A stretch of DNA of 58,439 nucleotides from Neisseria sp. (lineage in GTDB: Bacteria; Pseudomonadota; Gammaproteobacteria; Burkholderiales; Neisseriaceae). The notes beneath the pieces are model-generated. The model had not been told where the DNA came from, did no database searches, and worked only from the letters and a program-made list of their open reading frames with translations. Of the stretch, positions 8,641 through 17,704 are shown piece after piece. Location: contig NZ_JAUNHL010000012.1 of NCBI RefSeq assembly GCF_030523955.1, positions 1 through 58,439 on the forward strand. The letters run 5' to 3'. Made by a program: the position numbers and the translations under genes. Each line of letters starts with the position of its first letter. The stretch's first letter is position 1.

Positions 8641-10135
8641 TTAATAATTGTATTTGGCGGGGTAATTTAAAGTTAGATAGATAATTGCCCATGAAAGATA
8701 AGAGCTTTGGTTCTGTTAAGGACTCATCTGTTACTTTGACACTTAAGAAAATTGTATTAGCTTGCTTTGGGTCTGGAACTACCCATGCACGTGCATCCTG
8801 AACAGAGTTATGTCTTAATGCAGCAATTTCTATATCACGAAAATCAATCATTTGTGCACGTACTTTAGAAATACGTAGACGTTGGCAAACAAAGTATAGA
8901 TGATCATTGTCATCACTCCATACCAAATCTCCCGTATGGAACCATTCGTCTTTAAAAAACAATAGGGTCCCTTCTTCATCTTCATAGTAACCTTTTGAAA
9001 TCATAGGAGCTTTAACTATTAACTCTCCAATATGACCTTTCTCTACTTCTTTTCCATCAGCATTTATTACTCGTGCTTCTACACCGGAAATTATCTGTCC
9101 CATTGCTCCCCTATGTTGTTCTCCTAATGTATTTTGAACAATAATTGGTAAGGTTTCGGTTAATCCATACCCCTGTAGCACAGGCGCGCAACCTAATAGT
9201 GAGCTAAGTCGTTCGCCATCATTTGCTGGTAAATGCCCTCCACCCGAATAAATCATCAATTGAGGGTGCAATTCCGTTGGGGCTTGTTTTCTTTTTGCTA
9301 ATCGAGTATTAAAGTAACGAATTACATCGGGAACTAGGCATGCAAAAGTAACTTGATAGGTTGACAGGACGTCAGCTAAGTCTCGTTTAAGAATGGTGTT
9401 GGTAATTAGTAAAGTAGCTCCTACGCTAAGAGGGAAGACTAACATGACAGATAGGCCGAAGATTGCATATAGCGGTAAAGTAACAAGGTGAACACTACCA
9501 ATACCTTGTGTATGGAAATTTTTATGTAAGCCATCAGTAGAATAAGTCATATCCAAATAGTGATGAGCAACAGCTAAAGGTCGCCCCAAACCACGCCAAG
9601 TAAATTGTAAAGATATAATTGGATTACCTTCAGGGGCTTTTAATGTTTCTTGGTGATTGTTTGCTGTTTTTTTAACTAAATCATCTAGGTTGTAATGGTT
9701 TTCTTCATTGTTGTTGAGAGTGTTATTTCCACACAGGAGCACACGGTGGAAAGGTTCGGTAATAGCGCCAAGCTTATCTTTATAGAATTCTTCATCTGTA
9801 ATAATATAATCCAGCTTGATTGTGTTAAGAATTTGATTGATTTCGCAAGAAGTTAGGCTATTATTGATAATGACGGGTAGCGCTTTTTTGCTAATTAAAG
9901 CCAAGTAGTATGAGATGAAATCAATTCCATTGGGCAATATTAAGGCTACCTTATTTCCCTTCTTGATTCCGGCGGCTGTCAGTGCATTTTGCCGCTTTTC
10001 TGCTAATTGTTTTAATTCTTTGTAACTTAAAATTTTATCGTTATCTATGTCATTAATAGCTATACTGTCTGGGTGGCTTTCCGTAATTTTCAAAAATCTA
10101 TGCATAAATCCGTAATTATTGGTTACTGTAGGCAT
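8627..10135 (-). CDS. divergent AMP-dependent acyl/aryl synthetase
   Basis: A 502-residue member of the ANL adenylating superfamily, first gene of the cluster. The fold is clear from GYGLTET (322-328), GVEARVIN, GELIVKAPMISKGYY and HTGDLVW (around 400-405). Two core signatures are damaged. The A3 phosphate loop, normally rich in Ser/Thr/Gly, reads FTWRGLGRPLAVAH (about 178-190). The protein also ends at QIQLLNVSK, before the usual A10 catalytic lysine. Either it adenylates by an altered mechanism or it works only as a loader or thioester-forming partner of the ACP protein. GGAAGG about ten bases before ATG 10135 is a good ribosome-binding site. The 130 AT-rich bases upstream should hold the cluster promoter, but I could not pick one reliably. 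Confidence 0.75.
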   Translation of the reverse strand: MPTVTNNYGFMHRFLKITESHPDSIAINDIDNDKILSYKELKQLAEKRQNALTAAGIKKGNKVALILPNGIDFISYYLALISKKALPVIINNSLTSCEINQILNTIKLDYIITDEEFYKDKLGAITEPFHRVLLCGNNTLNNNEENHYNLDDLVKKTANNHQETLKAPEGNPIISLQFTWRGLGRPLAVAHHYLDMTYSTDGLHKNFHTQGIGSVHLVTLPLYAIFGLSVMLVFPLSVGATLLITNTILKRDLADVLSTYQVTFACLVPDVIRYFNTRLAKRKQAPTELHPQLMIYSGGGHLPANDGERLSSLLGCAPVLQGYGLTETLPIIVQNTLGEQHRGAMGQIISGVEARVINADGKEVEKGHIGELIVKAPMISKGYYEDEEGTLLFFKDEWFHTGDLVWSDDNDHLYFVCQRLRISKVRAQMIDFRDIEIAALRHNSVQDARAWVVPDPKQANTIFLSVKVTDESLTEPKLLSFMGNYLSNFKLPRQIQLLNVSK

Positions 10136-10344
10136 GTTTTACACCTTCCTTTTGAAAGTCGTTTTAAGATACTAAAATACTTGAAAAATTAAAATTTTTG
10201 CTATTTTTAGGTGATTTTAATGTTTAAAGGGGTTTGAATTGATAATTTAATATGAATAAAAATGATTTTAGGTTAAGATGGGGTTGGGTAAATTAAAAAA
10301 TGATGCTGTTTTATTTGCGCTACTATATGTTTTTGTCAGAGGTT

Positions 10345-10583
10345 GTTGCGAAATAAAAGCTACAGCATGAAGCAAGCTGTCACGCTCAGTCAACTTAGCA
10401 CGATAGCTCTTCGGATGGCATAAATCGCCCTCGTCCCAGTTTAATGACACATCCAGAAATTACTGTACAATTTTTTTCTGTGCTGTGTGCCAGAGCCGTT
10501 ACCTCAATATTATTTGTAAATAAAGCGCGTACCAGATTATTGCCCAGCAAGCTGGTGGTACCGATAACAAAAGTGTATTTCAT
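10345..10583 (-). pseudogene. decayed copy of the SDR reductase gene (5' fragment)
   Basis: Remnant of the first ~80 codons of the intact reductase gene at 12181, in the opposite orientation. The start matches (MKYTFVIGTTSLLGNNLVRAL versus MKHAFVTGATGLLGNNLVRAL). A small insertion/deletion near 10450 then moves the match into another frame (SLNWDEGDLCHPKSYRAKL), and similarity fades by about 10345. No catalytic YxxxK is left, so it cannot encode an enzyme. It lies back to back with the intact lysR gene at 10699, reproducing the original divergent arrangement. Confidence 0.8.
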
Positions 10584-10698
10584 CTATTTTGTTCTCCAAA
10601 AAATTAAATATTAAATTTGAATATTTATAATAGCCTGTATATTTGTTTCAAGTAAGCCCCTACTTATTGAATAGTTTGTTGCACAGGAGACATCAATC

Positions 10699-11595
10699 AT
10701 GCGTAGTACCGAATTGGGAGAGCTGGTAGCCTTTGTTAGCATTGTTCAACAAGGTAATTTCCGTCGTGCCGCAACCAGCCTGAACATCAAGCCATCAACG
10801 CTATCACACAGCATGCGGGCACTAGAGGAACGGCTCGGGATTCGCCTGCTCAACCGAACCACCCGCAAGCTTTCGCTCACAGAAGCCGGGCAAGTCCTAT
10901 TTGATCAGGTTGCTCCAGCATTGGGCAATATTGAAAATGCTGTTGAAACACTGAATCGCTTCCGCACCACCCCTGCTGGTACCGTACGCCTCAATATGCC
11001 GCGCGTTATTGCCGCGCATTTATTGTTGCCCAAGCTGAAAGCTTTTCAACAACGCTATCCCGATATCAAACTGGAAATTGCTGCGGAAAACCGCTTTACC
11101 GATATTGTTGGTGAAGCATTTGATGCCGGCATCCGTCTTGGCAAACATCTTGAGCAGGATATGGTAGCCGTACGGATTACGCCTGATATCAAGATCGCCG
11201 TAGTCGGCTCCCCCGATTATTTTGCCCGCCATCCAGTCCCACAAACACCACAAGATTTGCATCAGCATCAATGTATCAATCGCCGCACCATCACCACTGG
11301 CGGATTGGAAGGCTGGATTTTTGAACAAAGCGGCCAAACCTCCAACATCACCGCCTCCGGGAACCTGATTCTGGACGATTCCGACTTAATCGTAGATGCT
11401 GCCACTCATGGCTTGGGATTGGCCTATTCTGCTGAAGAGCTAGTCATGCCGCAGATAAAAGCAGGAAAACTGATACAAGTGCTCTCAGAATACAGCCCAA
11501 TCGTCCCCGGTTTTTTTCTCTACTACCCCGATCGTAGAATTTCATCAGCATTGCGCGTATTGGTAGGTGCTCTACGAATTGGTGAGTCTAATTAA
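10699..11595 (+). CDS. LysR-family transcriptional regulator
   Basis: Full-length LysR regulator of 298 residues. The N-terminal winged helix-turn-helix is standard (GNFRRAATSLNIKPSTLSHSMRALEERLGIRLLNRTTRKLSLTEAG). Residues about 90-290 form the periplasmic-binding-like effector domain. AGGAG lies upstream of ATG 10699. It is divergent from the decayed reductase fragment. In the parallel copy its homologue is divergent from the intact SDR gene, so regulation of that reductase is likely. It also lies about 560 bases upstream of the biosynthetic cluster's first gene on the other strand, so control of the cluster is possible but unproven. The effector is unknown. Confidence 0.9.
   Translation: MRSTELGELVAFVSIVQQGNFRRAATSLNIKPSTLSHSMRALEERLGIRLLNRTTRKLSLTEAGQVLFDQVAPALGNIENAVETLNRFRTTPAGTVRLNMPRVIAAHLLLPKLKAFQQRYPDIKLEIAAENRFTDIVGEAFDAGIRLGKHLEQDMVAVRITPDIKIAVVGSPDYFARHPVPQTPQDLHQHQCINRRTITTGGLEGWIFEQSGQTSNITASGNLILDDSDLIVDAATHGLGLAYSAEELVMPQIKAGKLIQVLSEYSPIVPGFFLYYPDRRISSALRVLVGALRIGESN
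10756..10989 (+). repeat. inverted duplicate, copy A (234 bp, identical to copy B)
   Basis: Comparing lysR codons ~20-97 with the reverse complement of 11788-12021 shows 234 consecutive identical bases. The first 57 bases of the two genes and their shared promoter regions differ at many positions. A sharp identity boundary inside a diverged duplication suggests recent gene conversion. Confidence 0.85.
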
Positions 11596-11679
11596 TCAAT
11601 GGTTGGCACATCAATCAATCATTTCATTGCCATCACGATATTACAGAAGGAGCTGCCCTAGACAACTAGGCCTGCACCA

Positions 11680-12078
11680 CCAACAATATCGGTAAAGCGG
11701 TTTTCCGCAGCAATCTCCAGTTTGATATCGGGATAGCGTTGTTGAAAAGCTTTCAGCTTGGGCAACAATAAATGCGCGGCATATTGAGCGTACGGTACCA
11801 GCAGGGGTGGTGCGGAAGCGATTCAGTGTTTCAACAGCATTTTCAATATTGCCCAATGCTGGAGCAACCTGATCAAATAGGACTTGCCCGGCTTCTGTGA
11901 GCGAAAGCTTGCGGGTGGTTCGGTTGAGCAGGCGAATCCCGAGCCGTTCCTCTAGTGCCCGCATGCTGTGTGATAGCGTTGATGGCTTGATGTTCAGGCT
12001 GGTTGCGGCACGACGGAAATTGCCTTGTTGAACAATACTAATAAATGCCGCCAATTCTCCTAATTCGGTACTTCGCAT
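11680..12078 (-). pseudogene. truncated second lysR copy
   Basis: Starts MRSTELGELAAFISIVQQGN at ATG 12078 and keeps the DNA-binding domain to ...RTTPAGTVR. A one-base loss and a nearby ~12-13-base deletion (about 11775-11788) then shift the frame, and homology to the intact lysR stops near 11680. It might still yield a short DNA-binding domain but lacks the effector domain. It is divergent from the intact reductase gene at 12181, which therefore has lost its own full-length regulator unless the 10699 copy acts in trans. Confidence 0.85.
11788..12021 (-). repeat. inverted duplicate, copy B (234 bp)
   Basis: Reverse-complement partner of 10756-10989, identical over all 234 bases that I compared. 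The broader, less similar duplication runs from about 10345 to 11130 and from about 11680 to 12420. Confidence 0.85.
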
Positions 12079-12180
12079 GATTGGTGATTCCTGTGCAACA
12101 AAGTATTCAATAAATGGTGTCTTATTTGAAACAATTGTACAGGCTATCATAAAGCATGACCGAAATTTTGGAGAAAATAG

Positions 12181-13191
12181 ATGAAACACGCTTTTGTTAC
12201 CGGCGCTACCGGTTTGCTGGGCAATAATCTGGTACGCGCTTTGTTGGCAAAGAATATTGAGGTAACAGCTTTGGTGCGCAGCGCAGAAAAAGCTGCACGG
12301 CAATTTCCGGATGTGTCGTTAAACTGGGTAGAGGGCGATTTATGCCGACCGGAGAGCTATCGTACGAAGTTGGCCGAGTGCGACTGCTTGTTTCATACCG
12401 CGGCCTATTTTCGTGATAGCCTCAAAGGCGGTAAGCACTGGCAGGCTTTGTATGATACCAATGTCAAGGGCACTGAAGATTTGCTTCAGGCAGCTTATGA
12501 AGCAGGTATCCGGCGGATGGTTCATACTTCTTCCATTGCCGTATTGCATGGTGAACAAAATCAATTAATTGACGAAACTATGTCCCGCCCCAGAGAGGAT
12601 GCCGATGATTATTACCGTAGCAAAATCATGAGCGAAGAAGTGGTAAATCATTTTCTGGATAAGCATTCCGATATGTTCGCCTGTTTTGTTTTACCTGGTT
12701 GGATGTTTGGGCCGGGCGATATTGGCCCGACTTCGTCCGGCCAATTCGTAATGGATTATATGCAGAAAAAACTGCCGGGCGTTTTACCGGCGAGCTTTAG
12801 TGCGGTGGATGCGCGTGATGTGGCCGAACATCTGATTTTAGCTATGGAAAAAGGCCGTCGGAGCGAGCGCTATCTTGCAGCAGGGCAACATGTGACCATG
12901 GGCGATTTAATGAGCGAACTGGCACAAGTCAGCCATGTACCTGCGCCAACCAAACCGATTCCGCTTTTTATGCTGCGCTTGATTGCACAAATTCAGGAAA
13001 TTTATCACTGGCTGACTAAAAAGCCGATATTGCTGAGTCGATCCAGTGTTAATCTGATTGCCCGCGAATACCTGCGTACCCATTTTAGTCACGAAAAAAG
13101 CAAACGAGAACTGGGGGCTACGTTTCGGCCATTGAAGGAAACATTAAACGATGTATTGCAATGGTATCGGCAGCATGGTTTTTTGAAATAG
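12181..13191 (+). CDS. extended SDR NAD(P)-dependent reductase/epimerase
   Basis: A 336-residue extended short-chain dehydrogenase of the dihydroflavonol-4-reductase-like group. The Rossmann motif is at the N-terminus (VTGATGLLGNNL), VHTSSIAVLHG is the strand-4 Ser motif, and the catalytic pair is in DDYYRSK. GGAG lies eight bases before ATG 12181. It would reduce a ketone or aldehyde on a small molecule; the substrate is unknown. It is divergent from the truncated lysR copy. Its duplicate fragment lies at the border of the biosynthetic cluster, so a tailoring role in that pathway is conceivable but speculative. Confidence 0.85.
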   Translation: MKHAFVTGATGLLGNNLVRALLAKNIEVTALVRSAEKAARQFPDVSLNWVEGDLCRPESYRTKLAECDCLFHTAAYFRDSLKGGKHWQALYDTNVKGTEDLLQAAYEAGIRRMVHTSSIAVLHGEQNQLIDETMSRPREDADDYYRSKIMSEEVVNHFLDKHSDMFACFVLPGWMFGPGDIGPTSSGQFVMDYMQKKLPGVLPASFSAVDARDVAEHLILAMEKGRRSERYLAAGQHVTMGDLMSELAQVSHVPAPTKPIPLFMLRLIAQIQEIYHWLTKKPILLSRSSVNLIAREYLRTHFSHEKSKRELGATFRPLKETLNDVLQWYRQHGFLK

Positions 13192-13220
13192 GGGTGATTG
13201 GATTTAAGTTGTAAGAAAAG

Positions 13221-13270
13221 CTCAATAAAATGCCTGTCTGAAAGAATTTTCAGACAGGCATTTTATTGAG
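13221..13270. terminator. extended inverted DUS terminator
   Basis: Perfect 23-bp stem built around an inverted DUS pair (TGCCTGTCTGAAA / TTTCAGACAGGCA) with a three-base loop and flanking CTCAATAAAA/TTTTATTGAG. It separates the convergent SDR and glmS genes and can terminate both. It is the first DUS met from the left. Confidence 0.85.
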
Positions 13271-13280
13271 CAAATTTCGC

Positions 13281-15119
13281 TTATTCTACGGTAACCGATT
13301 TGGCCAAGTTACGCGGTTTGTCTACATCGGTGCCGCGTGCCAGAGCTGCGTGGTAAGACAGCAGCTGCACGGGAATGGTGTGGACGATCGGTGACAGGAT
13401 GCCGACATGGCGCGGAGTGCGGATCACGTGTACGCCTTCGCCTTCGTTGAAATTGCTGTCCAGATCGGTGAACACAAACAATTCGCCGCCGCGGGCGCCG
13501 ACTTCCTGCATATTGGCTTTCACTTTGTCGAGCAGGTTGTCGTTCGGTGCAATCACGACTACCGGCATGTTTTCGTCTACCAGTGCCAATGGGCCGTGTT
13601 TCAGTTCACCGGCCGGATAGGCTTCGGCGTGGATGTAGGTGATTTCTTTCAGTTTCAATGCACCTTCGAGGGCGATTGGGTAGTGGATACCGCGGCCGAG
13701 GAACAGCGAGCTGTTTTTCTTGGCAAATTTTTGCGCCCAAGCGGCGATTTGCGGTTCCAGATTCAATACGTGCTGGATGCTGCCCGGCAATTGGCGCAAT
13801 TCTTCGATGTAGGCGTGTGCCTGCTCATCGCTGACATGGCCGCGCATTTTGCCGATGGTTACCGCCAAGCCGAACAATACGACAAGCTGAGTGGTGAAGG
13901 CTTTGGTAGAAGCTACGCCGATTTCGGCACCGGCGCGGGTGTAGAGCACCAGCTCGCTTTCGCGCGGCAGGGCGGATTCCATGACGTTACAAATGGAAAG
14001 GCTGTGTTTGTGGCCCAATGATTGGGCGTATTTCAGCGCTTCCATGGTGTCCAGCGTTTCACCGGATTGGGAAATGGTGATAATCAGCTGTTTGGGGTTG
14101 GCGATAACGTCGCGGTAGCGGTATTCGCTGGCGATTTCCACGTCGGTCGGCACTTTGGCAATGCTTTCCAGCCAATATTTACTGGTGAGTGCGGAATAAT
14201 AGGAGGTGCCGCAAGCGAGGATTTTGATGCTGTCGATATTATTGAATACTTCGCGGGCATTTTCACCGAAGTTTTCCGGCTCGAAACCGCCTTCAAGGAA
14301 TACTTCTGCGGTATCCGCGATGGCCTTGGGCTGTTCGTGGATTTCTTTTTGCATGAAGTGGCTGTACGGGCCCAACTCCAGTGAAGCAAGCGACAATTCG
14401 GAAACTTTCACTTGGCGTTCGGGGCTGTTGCCGGTTTTATCAATCAGTTTTTCAATACCGTTGGCTTTCAAAATGGCAATGTCGCCATCTTCCAGATAAA
14501 CAATGCGACGGGTAAAGGCGATGACGGCGGATACGTCGGATGCGATAAAGGTTTCTTGGTCACCCAGGGCAACCAGCAGCGGGCAGCCCATGCGTGCGAC
14601 AACCATTTCTTCTGGGTTGTCTTGTGCAATCACGGCAATGGCGTAAGCACCGTGGAAGTTTTTGGTGGCCGATTTGACAGCTTCAAACAGGTTGCCGCCG
14701 TTTTGGCTGTATTCGTGTTTGACGCTGTGCGCGATCACTTCGGTGTCGGTTTGGGATTCGAATTCGTAACCCAGACCTTGCAGGCGGGTGCGTTCTTCTT
14801 CGAAGTTTTCGATGATGCCGTTGTGTACCACGGCAATCAGGCCGCCCGAAATATGCGGGTGGGCATTGGGCTCGGTAACACCGCCGTGTGTGGCCCAGCG
14901 GGTGTGGCCGATGCCGATGTGGCCGAACAGGCCTTTTTCTTTTGCTGCGTCTTCCATCAATTGTACGCGGCCGACACGGCGCACGCGTTTGATTTTTTCG
15001 CCGTTGAACACGGCGATGCCTGATGAATCGTAACCGCGGTATTCAAGACGTTTGAGGCCGTCGGTTAAAAAGTCTACTACATTATGGTTGGCGCGGATGG
15101 CGCCGACGATACCGCACAT
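13281..15119 (-). CDS. glmS: glutamine--fructose-6-phosphate aminotransferase
   Basis: Makes glucosamine-6-phosphate from fructose-6-phosphate and glutamine, the entry step to UDP-GlcNAc for peptidoglycan and lipo-oligosaccharide. The 612-residue length is usual. The N-terminal glutaminase starts with the nucleophile MCGIVGA and contains GHTRWATHG. Two SIS domains follow ([18 protein letters not shown]), and the C-terminus [13 protein letters not shown] is the conserved sugar-site tail. glmU, next in the pathway, lies directly upstream in the same orientation, with an 80-base gap holding an imperfect single DUS. Confidence 0.98.
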   Translation of the reverse strand: MCGIVGAIRANHNVVDFLTDGLKRLEYRGYDSSGIAVFNGEKIKRVRRVGRVQLMEDAAKEKGLFGHIGIGHTRWATHGGVTEPNAHPHISGGLIAVVHNGIIENFEEERTRLQGLGYEFESQTDTEVIAHSVKHEYSQNGGNLFEAVKSATKNFHGAYAIAVIAQDNPEEMVVARMGCPLLVALGDQETFIASDVSAVIAFTRRIVYLEDGDIAILKANGIEKLIDKTGNSPERQVKVSELSLASLELGPYSHFMQKEIHEQPKAIADTAEVFLEGGFEPENFGENAREVFNNIDSIKILACGTSYYSALTSKYWLESIAKVPTDVEIASEYRYRDVIANPKQLIITISQSGETLDTMEALKYAQSLGHKHSLSICNVMESALPRESELVLYTRAGAEIGVASTKAFTTQLVVLFGLAVTIGKMRGHVSDEQAHAYIEELRQLPGSIQHVLNLEPQIAAWAQKFAKKNSSLFLGRGIHYPIALEGALKLKEITYIHAEAYPAGELKHGPLALVDENMPVVVIAPNDNLLDKVKANMQEVGARGGELFVFTDLDSNFNEGEGVHVIRTPRHVGILSPIVHTIPVQLLSYHAALARGTDVDKPRNLAKSVTVE

Positions 15120-15199
15120 AAAAGTTCCTTAGTACCAAGGTTTATCAATAAAATTCAGGCCGCTGACTTTCAGACAGGCCTGAAGGGGAAAGCGTAAAC

Positions 15200-16573
15200 T
15201 CAAGCGTTGTTTTTATCTTCTTTTTTGGGGCGCACCCAGCCTTCGATGATGGTCTGGCGGGCACGGGCCAGTACCAGCGTATCTTCGGGGCAGTCTTTGG
15301 TAATCACGCTGCCGGCACCGGTAGTGGCGCCAGTGTTGATGGCGACCGGGGCAACAATCATGCTGCCGGAGCCAATGAAGACATCGTCGCCGATTGAGGT
15401 TTTGTGTTTGTTGACGCCGTCGTAATTACAGGTGATGGTACCGGCGCCGATATTGGTTTTGCTGCCGATTTCGGCGTCGCCCAGATAGGTGAGGTGGTTG
15501 GCTTTGCTGCCGACCCCCATCACGGTGTTTTTTACTTCGACGAAGTTGCCGATGTGCACTTCGTCGCTTAAGCGGGCATTCGGGCGCAAACGGGCGAACG
15601 GACCGATGGCGGCGTTTTTACCGACTTCGCAGCCTTCGAAATGGGAGAAAGGCTGCACCACAGTACCCTCGGCAATGGTGGCGTTTTTAATCACGCAGTT
15701 GGCGCCGATTTGTACGTTGTCGCCCAAGACTACGGTACCTTCGAATACGCAGTTCACATCGATGACAACGTCTTGACCGTGTTGCAGGCTGCCGCGCAAA
15801 TCGAAGCGTGCGGGGTCGCGCAGGGTAACGCCGGCTTTTAACAGCGCTTCGGCTTGGTTGTTTTGGAAAATGCGTTCCAGCTCGGCCAGTTGCAGCTTAT
15901 TGTTAACGCCGGCGGCCATGTAGCTGGCGGCAACTTGCACCGGATGTACGTTGATGCCGTCGGCATTGGCCAAGGCAATCAAATCGGTTAAGTAATATTC
16001 GCCTTGTGCGTTGTTGCTGGAGAGGCTGTTCAGCCAGCCTTCCAGTTTGGCATTGGGTAAAACCAGAATACCGGTGTTGATTTCGCGCACTGCTTTTTGC
16101 TCGGCATCGGCATCTTTTTCTTCGACAATCGCCACCACTTTGCCGTCTTTGCGGATAATGCGGCCCAAACCGGTGGGATCTTCCGGAACATCGGTTAACA
16201 GGCCGACTTCGTTACCGGCTGCTTCCAGCAGTGCTTCCAGAGTTGCTTTATCAATCAAGGGAACATCACCGTAAAGTACCAGCGTACCGCCTTCTGCGGG
16301 CAGGTGCGGCAATGCCATTTTAACGGCGTGACCAGTGCCTAACTGTTCGGTTTGTTCTACCCAGTTTACATTGCGCTTGACTTGTTCCAGCACCATTTCT
16401 TTACCGTGGCCGATGATGACGCTGATGCCGGCCGGGTTCAGGCTCTGCGCGGTATCGATGACGCGCTCGACCATGGGTTGGCCGCCGATTTGGTGCAATA
16501 CTTTAGGCAGTTTGGAATACATGCGCGTGCCTTTGCCCGCGGCAAGAATAACGATATGCAGATTGGTATTCAT
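15200..16573 (-). CDS. glmU: bifunctional GlcNAc-1-P uridyltransferase / GlcN-1-P acetyltransferase
   Basis: Last two steps to UDP-GlcNAc. The N-terminal pyrophosphorylase has VILAAGKGTRMYSKLPKVLH, and the C-terminal left-handed beta-helix acetyltransferase has many hexapeptide repeats (IGANCVIKNATIAEG...IGSGSMIVAPV). I start it at ATG 16573 (MNTNLHIVILAAGKG, 457 residues), which fits the family. The in-frame TTG 24 bases upstream is unlikely. It precedes glmS on the same strand. Confidence 0.97.
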   Translation of the reverse strand: MNTNLHIVILAAGKGTRMYSKLPKVLHQIGGQPMVERVIDTAQSLNPAGISVIIGHGKEMVLEQVKRNVNWVEQTEQLGTGHAVKMALPHLPAEGGTLVLYGDVPLIDKATLEALLEAAGNEVGLLTDVPEDPTGLGRIIRKDGKVVAIVEEKDADAEQKAVREINTGILVLPNAKLEGWLNSLSSNNAQGEYYLTDLIALANADGINVHPVQVAASYMAAGVNNKLQLAELERIFQNNQAEALLKAGVTLRDPARFDLRGSLQHGQDVVIDVNCVFEGTVVLGDNVQIGANCVIKNATIAEGTVVQPFSHFEGCEVGKNAAIGPFARLRPNARLSDEVHIGNFVEVKNTVMGVGSKANHLTYLGDAEIGSKTNIGAGTITCNYDGVNKHKTSIGDDVFIGSGSMIVAPVAINTGATTGAGSVITKDCPEDTLVLARARQTIIEGWVRPKKEDKNNA

Positions 16574-16621
16574 AGTTAAAGAGAATTCCGTTTTCAAATG
16601 AGATGAACGATGTTGTTTGTT

Positions 16622-16891
16622 TTATTGTCCGGTACTATCCGGGTTTGCCGGTTGTTCCCAGTAGGTGCCGCGTACGTTTTCCGGCTGCCCTTGCGGCAAA
16701 ACGGCGTGTTGTTCCGGGCGGAATTGGTTGTTGCGCATATTGCGGGAATAGGTGCCGTCTTCATAGTACACGCGTGTACCTTGCGGATATTTTTGGCGCA
16801 ATGAAGTGCGGCCTTCGGCATTCTGATAGGTTTCCCACGAACAACCGCTGATGGCAGTGGCGGCCAGCAGAACAAAGACGAAATGGCGCAT
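16622..16891 (-). CDS. small predicted lipoprotein
   Basis: An 89-residue protein with a type II signal peptide (MRHFVFVLLAATAISGC; lipobox ISGC) and a short hydrophilic remainder rich in Tyr, Asn and Gln. AAGGAT precedes ATG 16891. No enzymatic motif is visible. It lies just upstream of glmU in the same direction, 48 bases away, and may be co-transcribed with it. Function is not recognised. Confidence 0.75.
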   Translation of the reverse strand: MRHFVFVLLAATAISGCSWETYQNAEGRTSLRQKYPQGTRVYYEDGTYSRNMRNNQFRPEQHAVLPQGQPENVRGTYWEQPANPDSTGQ

Positions 16892-16958
16892 AAAAATCCT
16901 TTACAATAATAACAATGTTGATTTGCTGGGGTATAATAACGCAAGATATTGACTGCTG

Positions 16959-17633
16959 TTAAGAATGTGCAGATTCTTTGCGGGTTAAACCGTGTTCTTG
17001 AGCCCAGTGCTGCAGTGCGGCGAAATCTTTTGCGGCGAAATCAACGAACGGCAAATCGTGGCTTTGCTGGCCGAACCAGACAGTGCGCATACCCAGCTTT
17101 TGGGCGGTATGCAGATTGTCGGCGCTGTCGTCAATCATAATGCAGTCGGCGGGTTGGGTTTGCAGTAAGCGACAAACGGTTAAATAGGCTTGGTCGGCGG
17201 GTTTATAGTGCAGGCCGAAATTGTCGGTTCCCAAAAGGGCATCGAAGTAAACACCCAATCGCATGGCCGAGGTGAGTGCGGCGACATAAAAAGAAGGTGC
17301 GTTTGAGAACACGGCTTTTCGACCATGCAAATTAGCTAAGGTTTCCGAAACCTTTTCCATTGGTTGCAGTGCGGCGAGTATTGGTTCCAAAGGATGGCTT
17401 TGCAGCAGGAAGTCGTGTATGTCAATTTCCGGGTGATGTAATTGTAAACCGGCTAAAGTAGCACCGTAGCGGTGCCAATAGTCTTGGCGCAGGTGTGAGG
17501 CTTCATCGTGGCTTAATTGTAGTTTTCGTGCCATGTAGCCTGTCATATGACGGTTGATTAGTTGGAAGATTCTGGCATCTGCGTGGTGCAGGGTGTTATC
17601 TAAATCGAATAACCAAACGGGTGATGTGGACAT
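16959..17633 (-). CDS. HAD-family pyrimidine 5'-nucleotidase-like phosphatase
   Basis: About 224 residues with HAD motif I WLFDLDNTLHHAD, motif II VFSNAP and motif III/IV in KPADQAYLTV...CIMIDDSADNL. The long helical cap and the DLDNTLH form match SDT1/PPM1-type pyrimidine 5'-nucleotidases in proteobacteria. Start at ATG 17633 (MSTSPVWLFDLDNT) fits relatives better than the ATG ten codons upstream. It is divergent from the thiamine-binding protein gene. A nucleotide-salvage or house-cleaning role is the usual assignment; the substrate is not certain. Confidence 0.8.
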   Translation of the reverse strand: MSTSPVWLFDLDNTLHHADARIFQLINRHMTGYMARKLQLSHDEASHLRQDYWHRYGATLAGLQLHHPEIDIHDFLLQSHPLEPILAALQPMEKVSETLANLHGRKAVFSNAPSFYVAALTSAMRLGVYFDALLGTDNFGLHYKPADQAYLTVCRLLQTQPADCIMIDDSADNLHTAQKLGMRTVWFGQQSHDLPFVDFAAKDFAALQHWAQEHGLTRKESAHS

Positions 17634-17704
17634 AGAAATTTTGCCGCAAGAGCGGGCTTGCATTATAGAATGTTACATCTTACAAAATGGTGGAGAAAAC
17701 AACA

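Noticed and set aside
428-10135. Aryl-polyene or flexirubin cluster
   Set aside because: No ammonia-lyase, no ketoreductase or FabZ-type dehydratase and no lipid-export genes; the gene content does not match.
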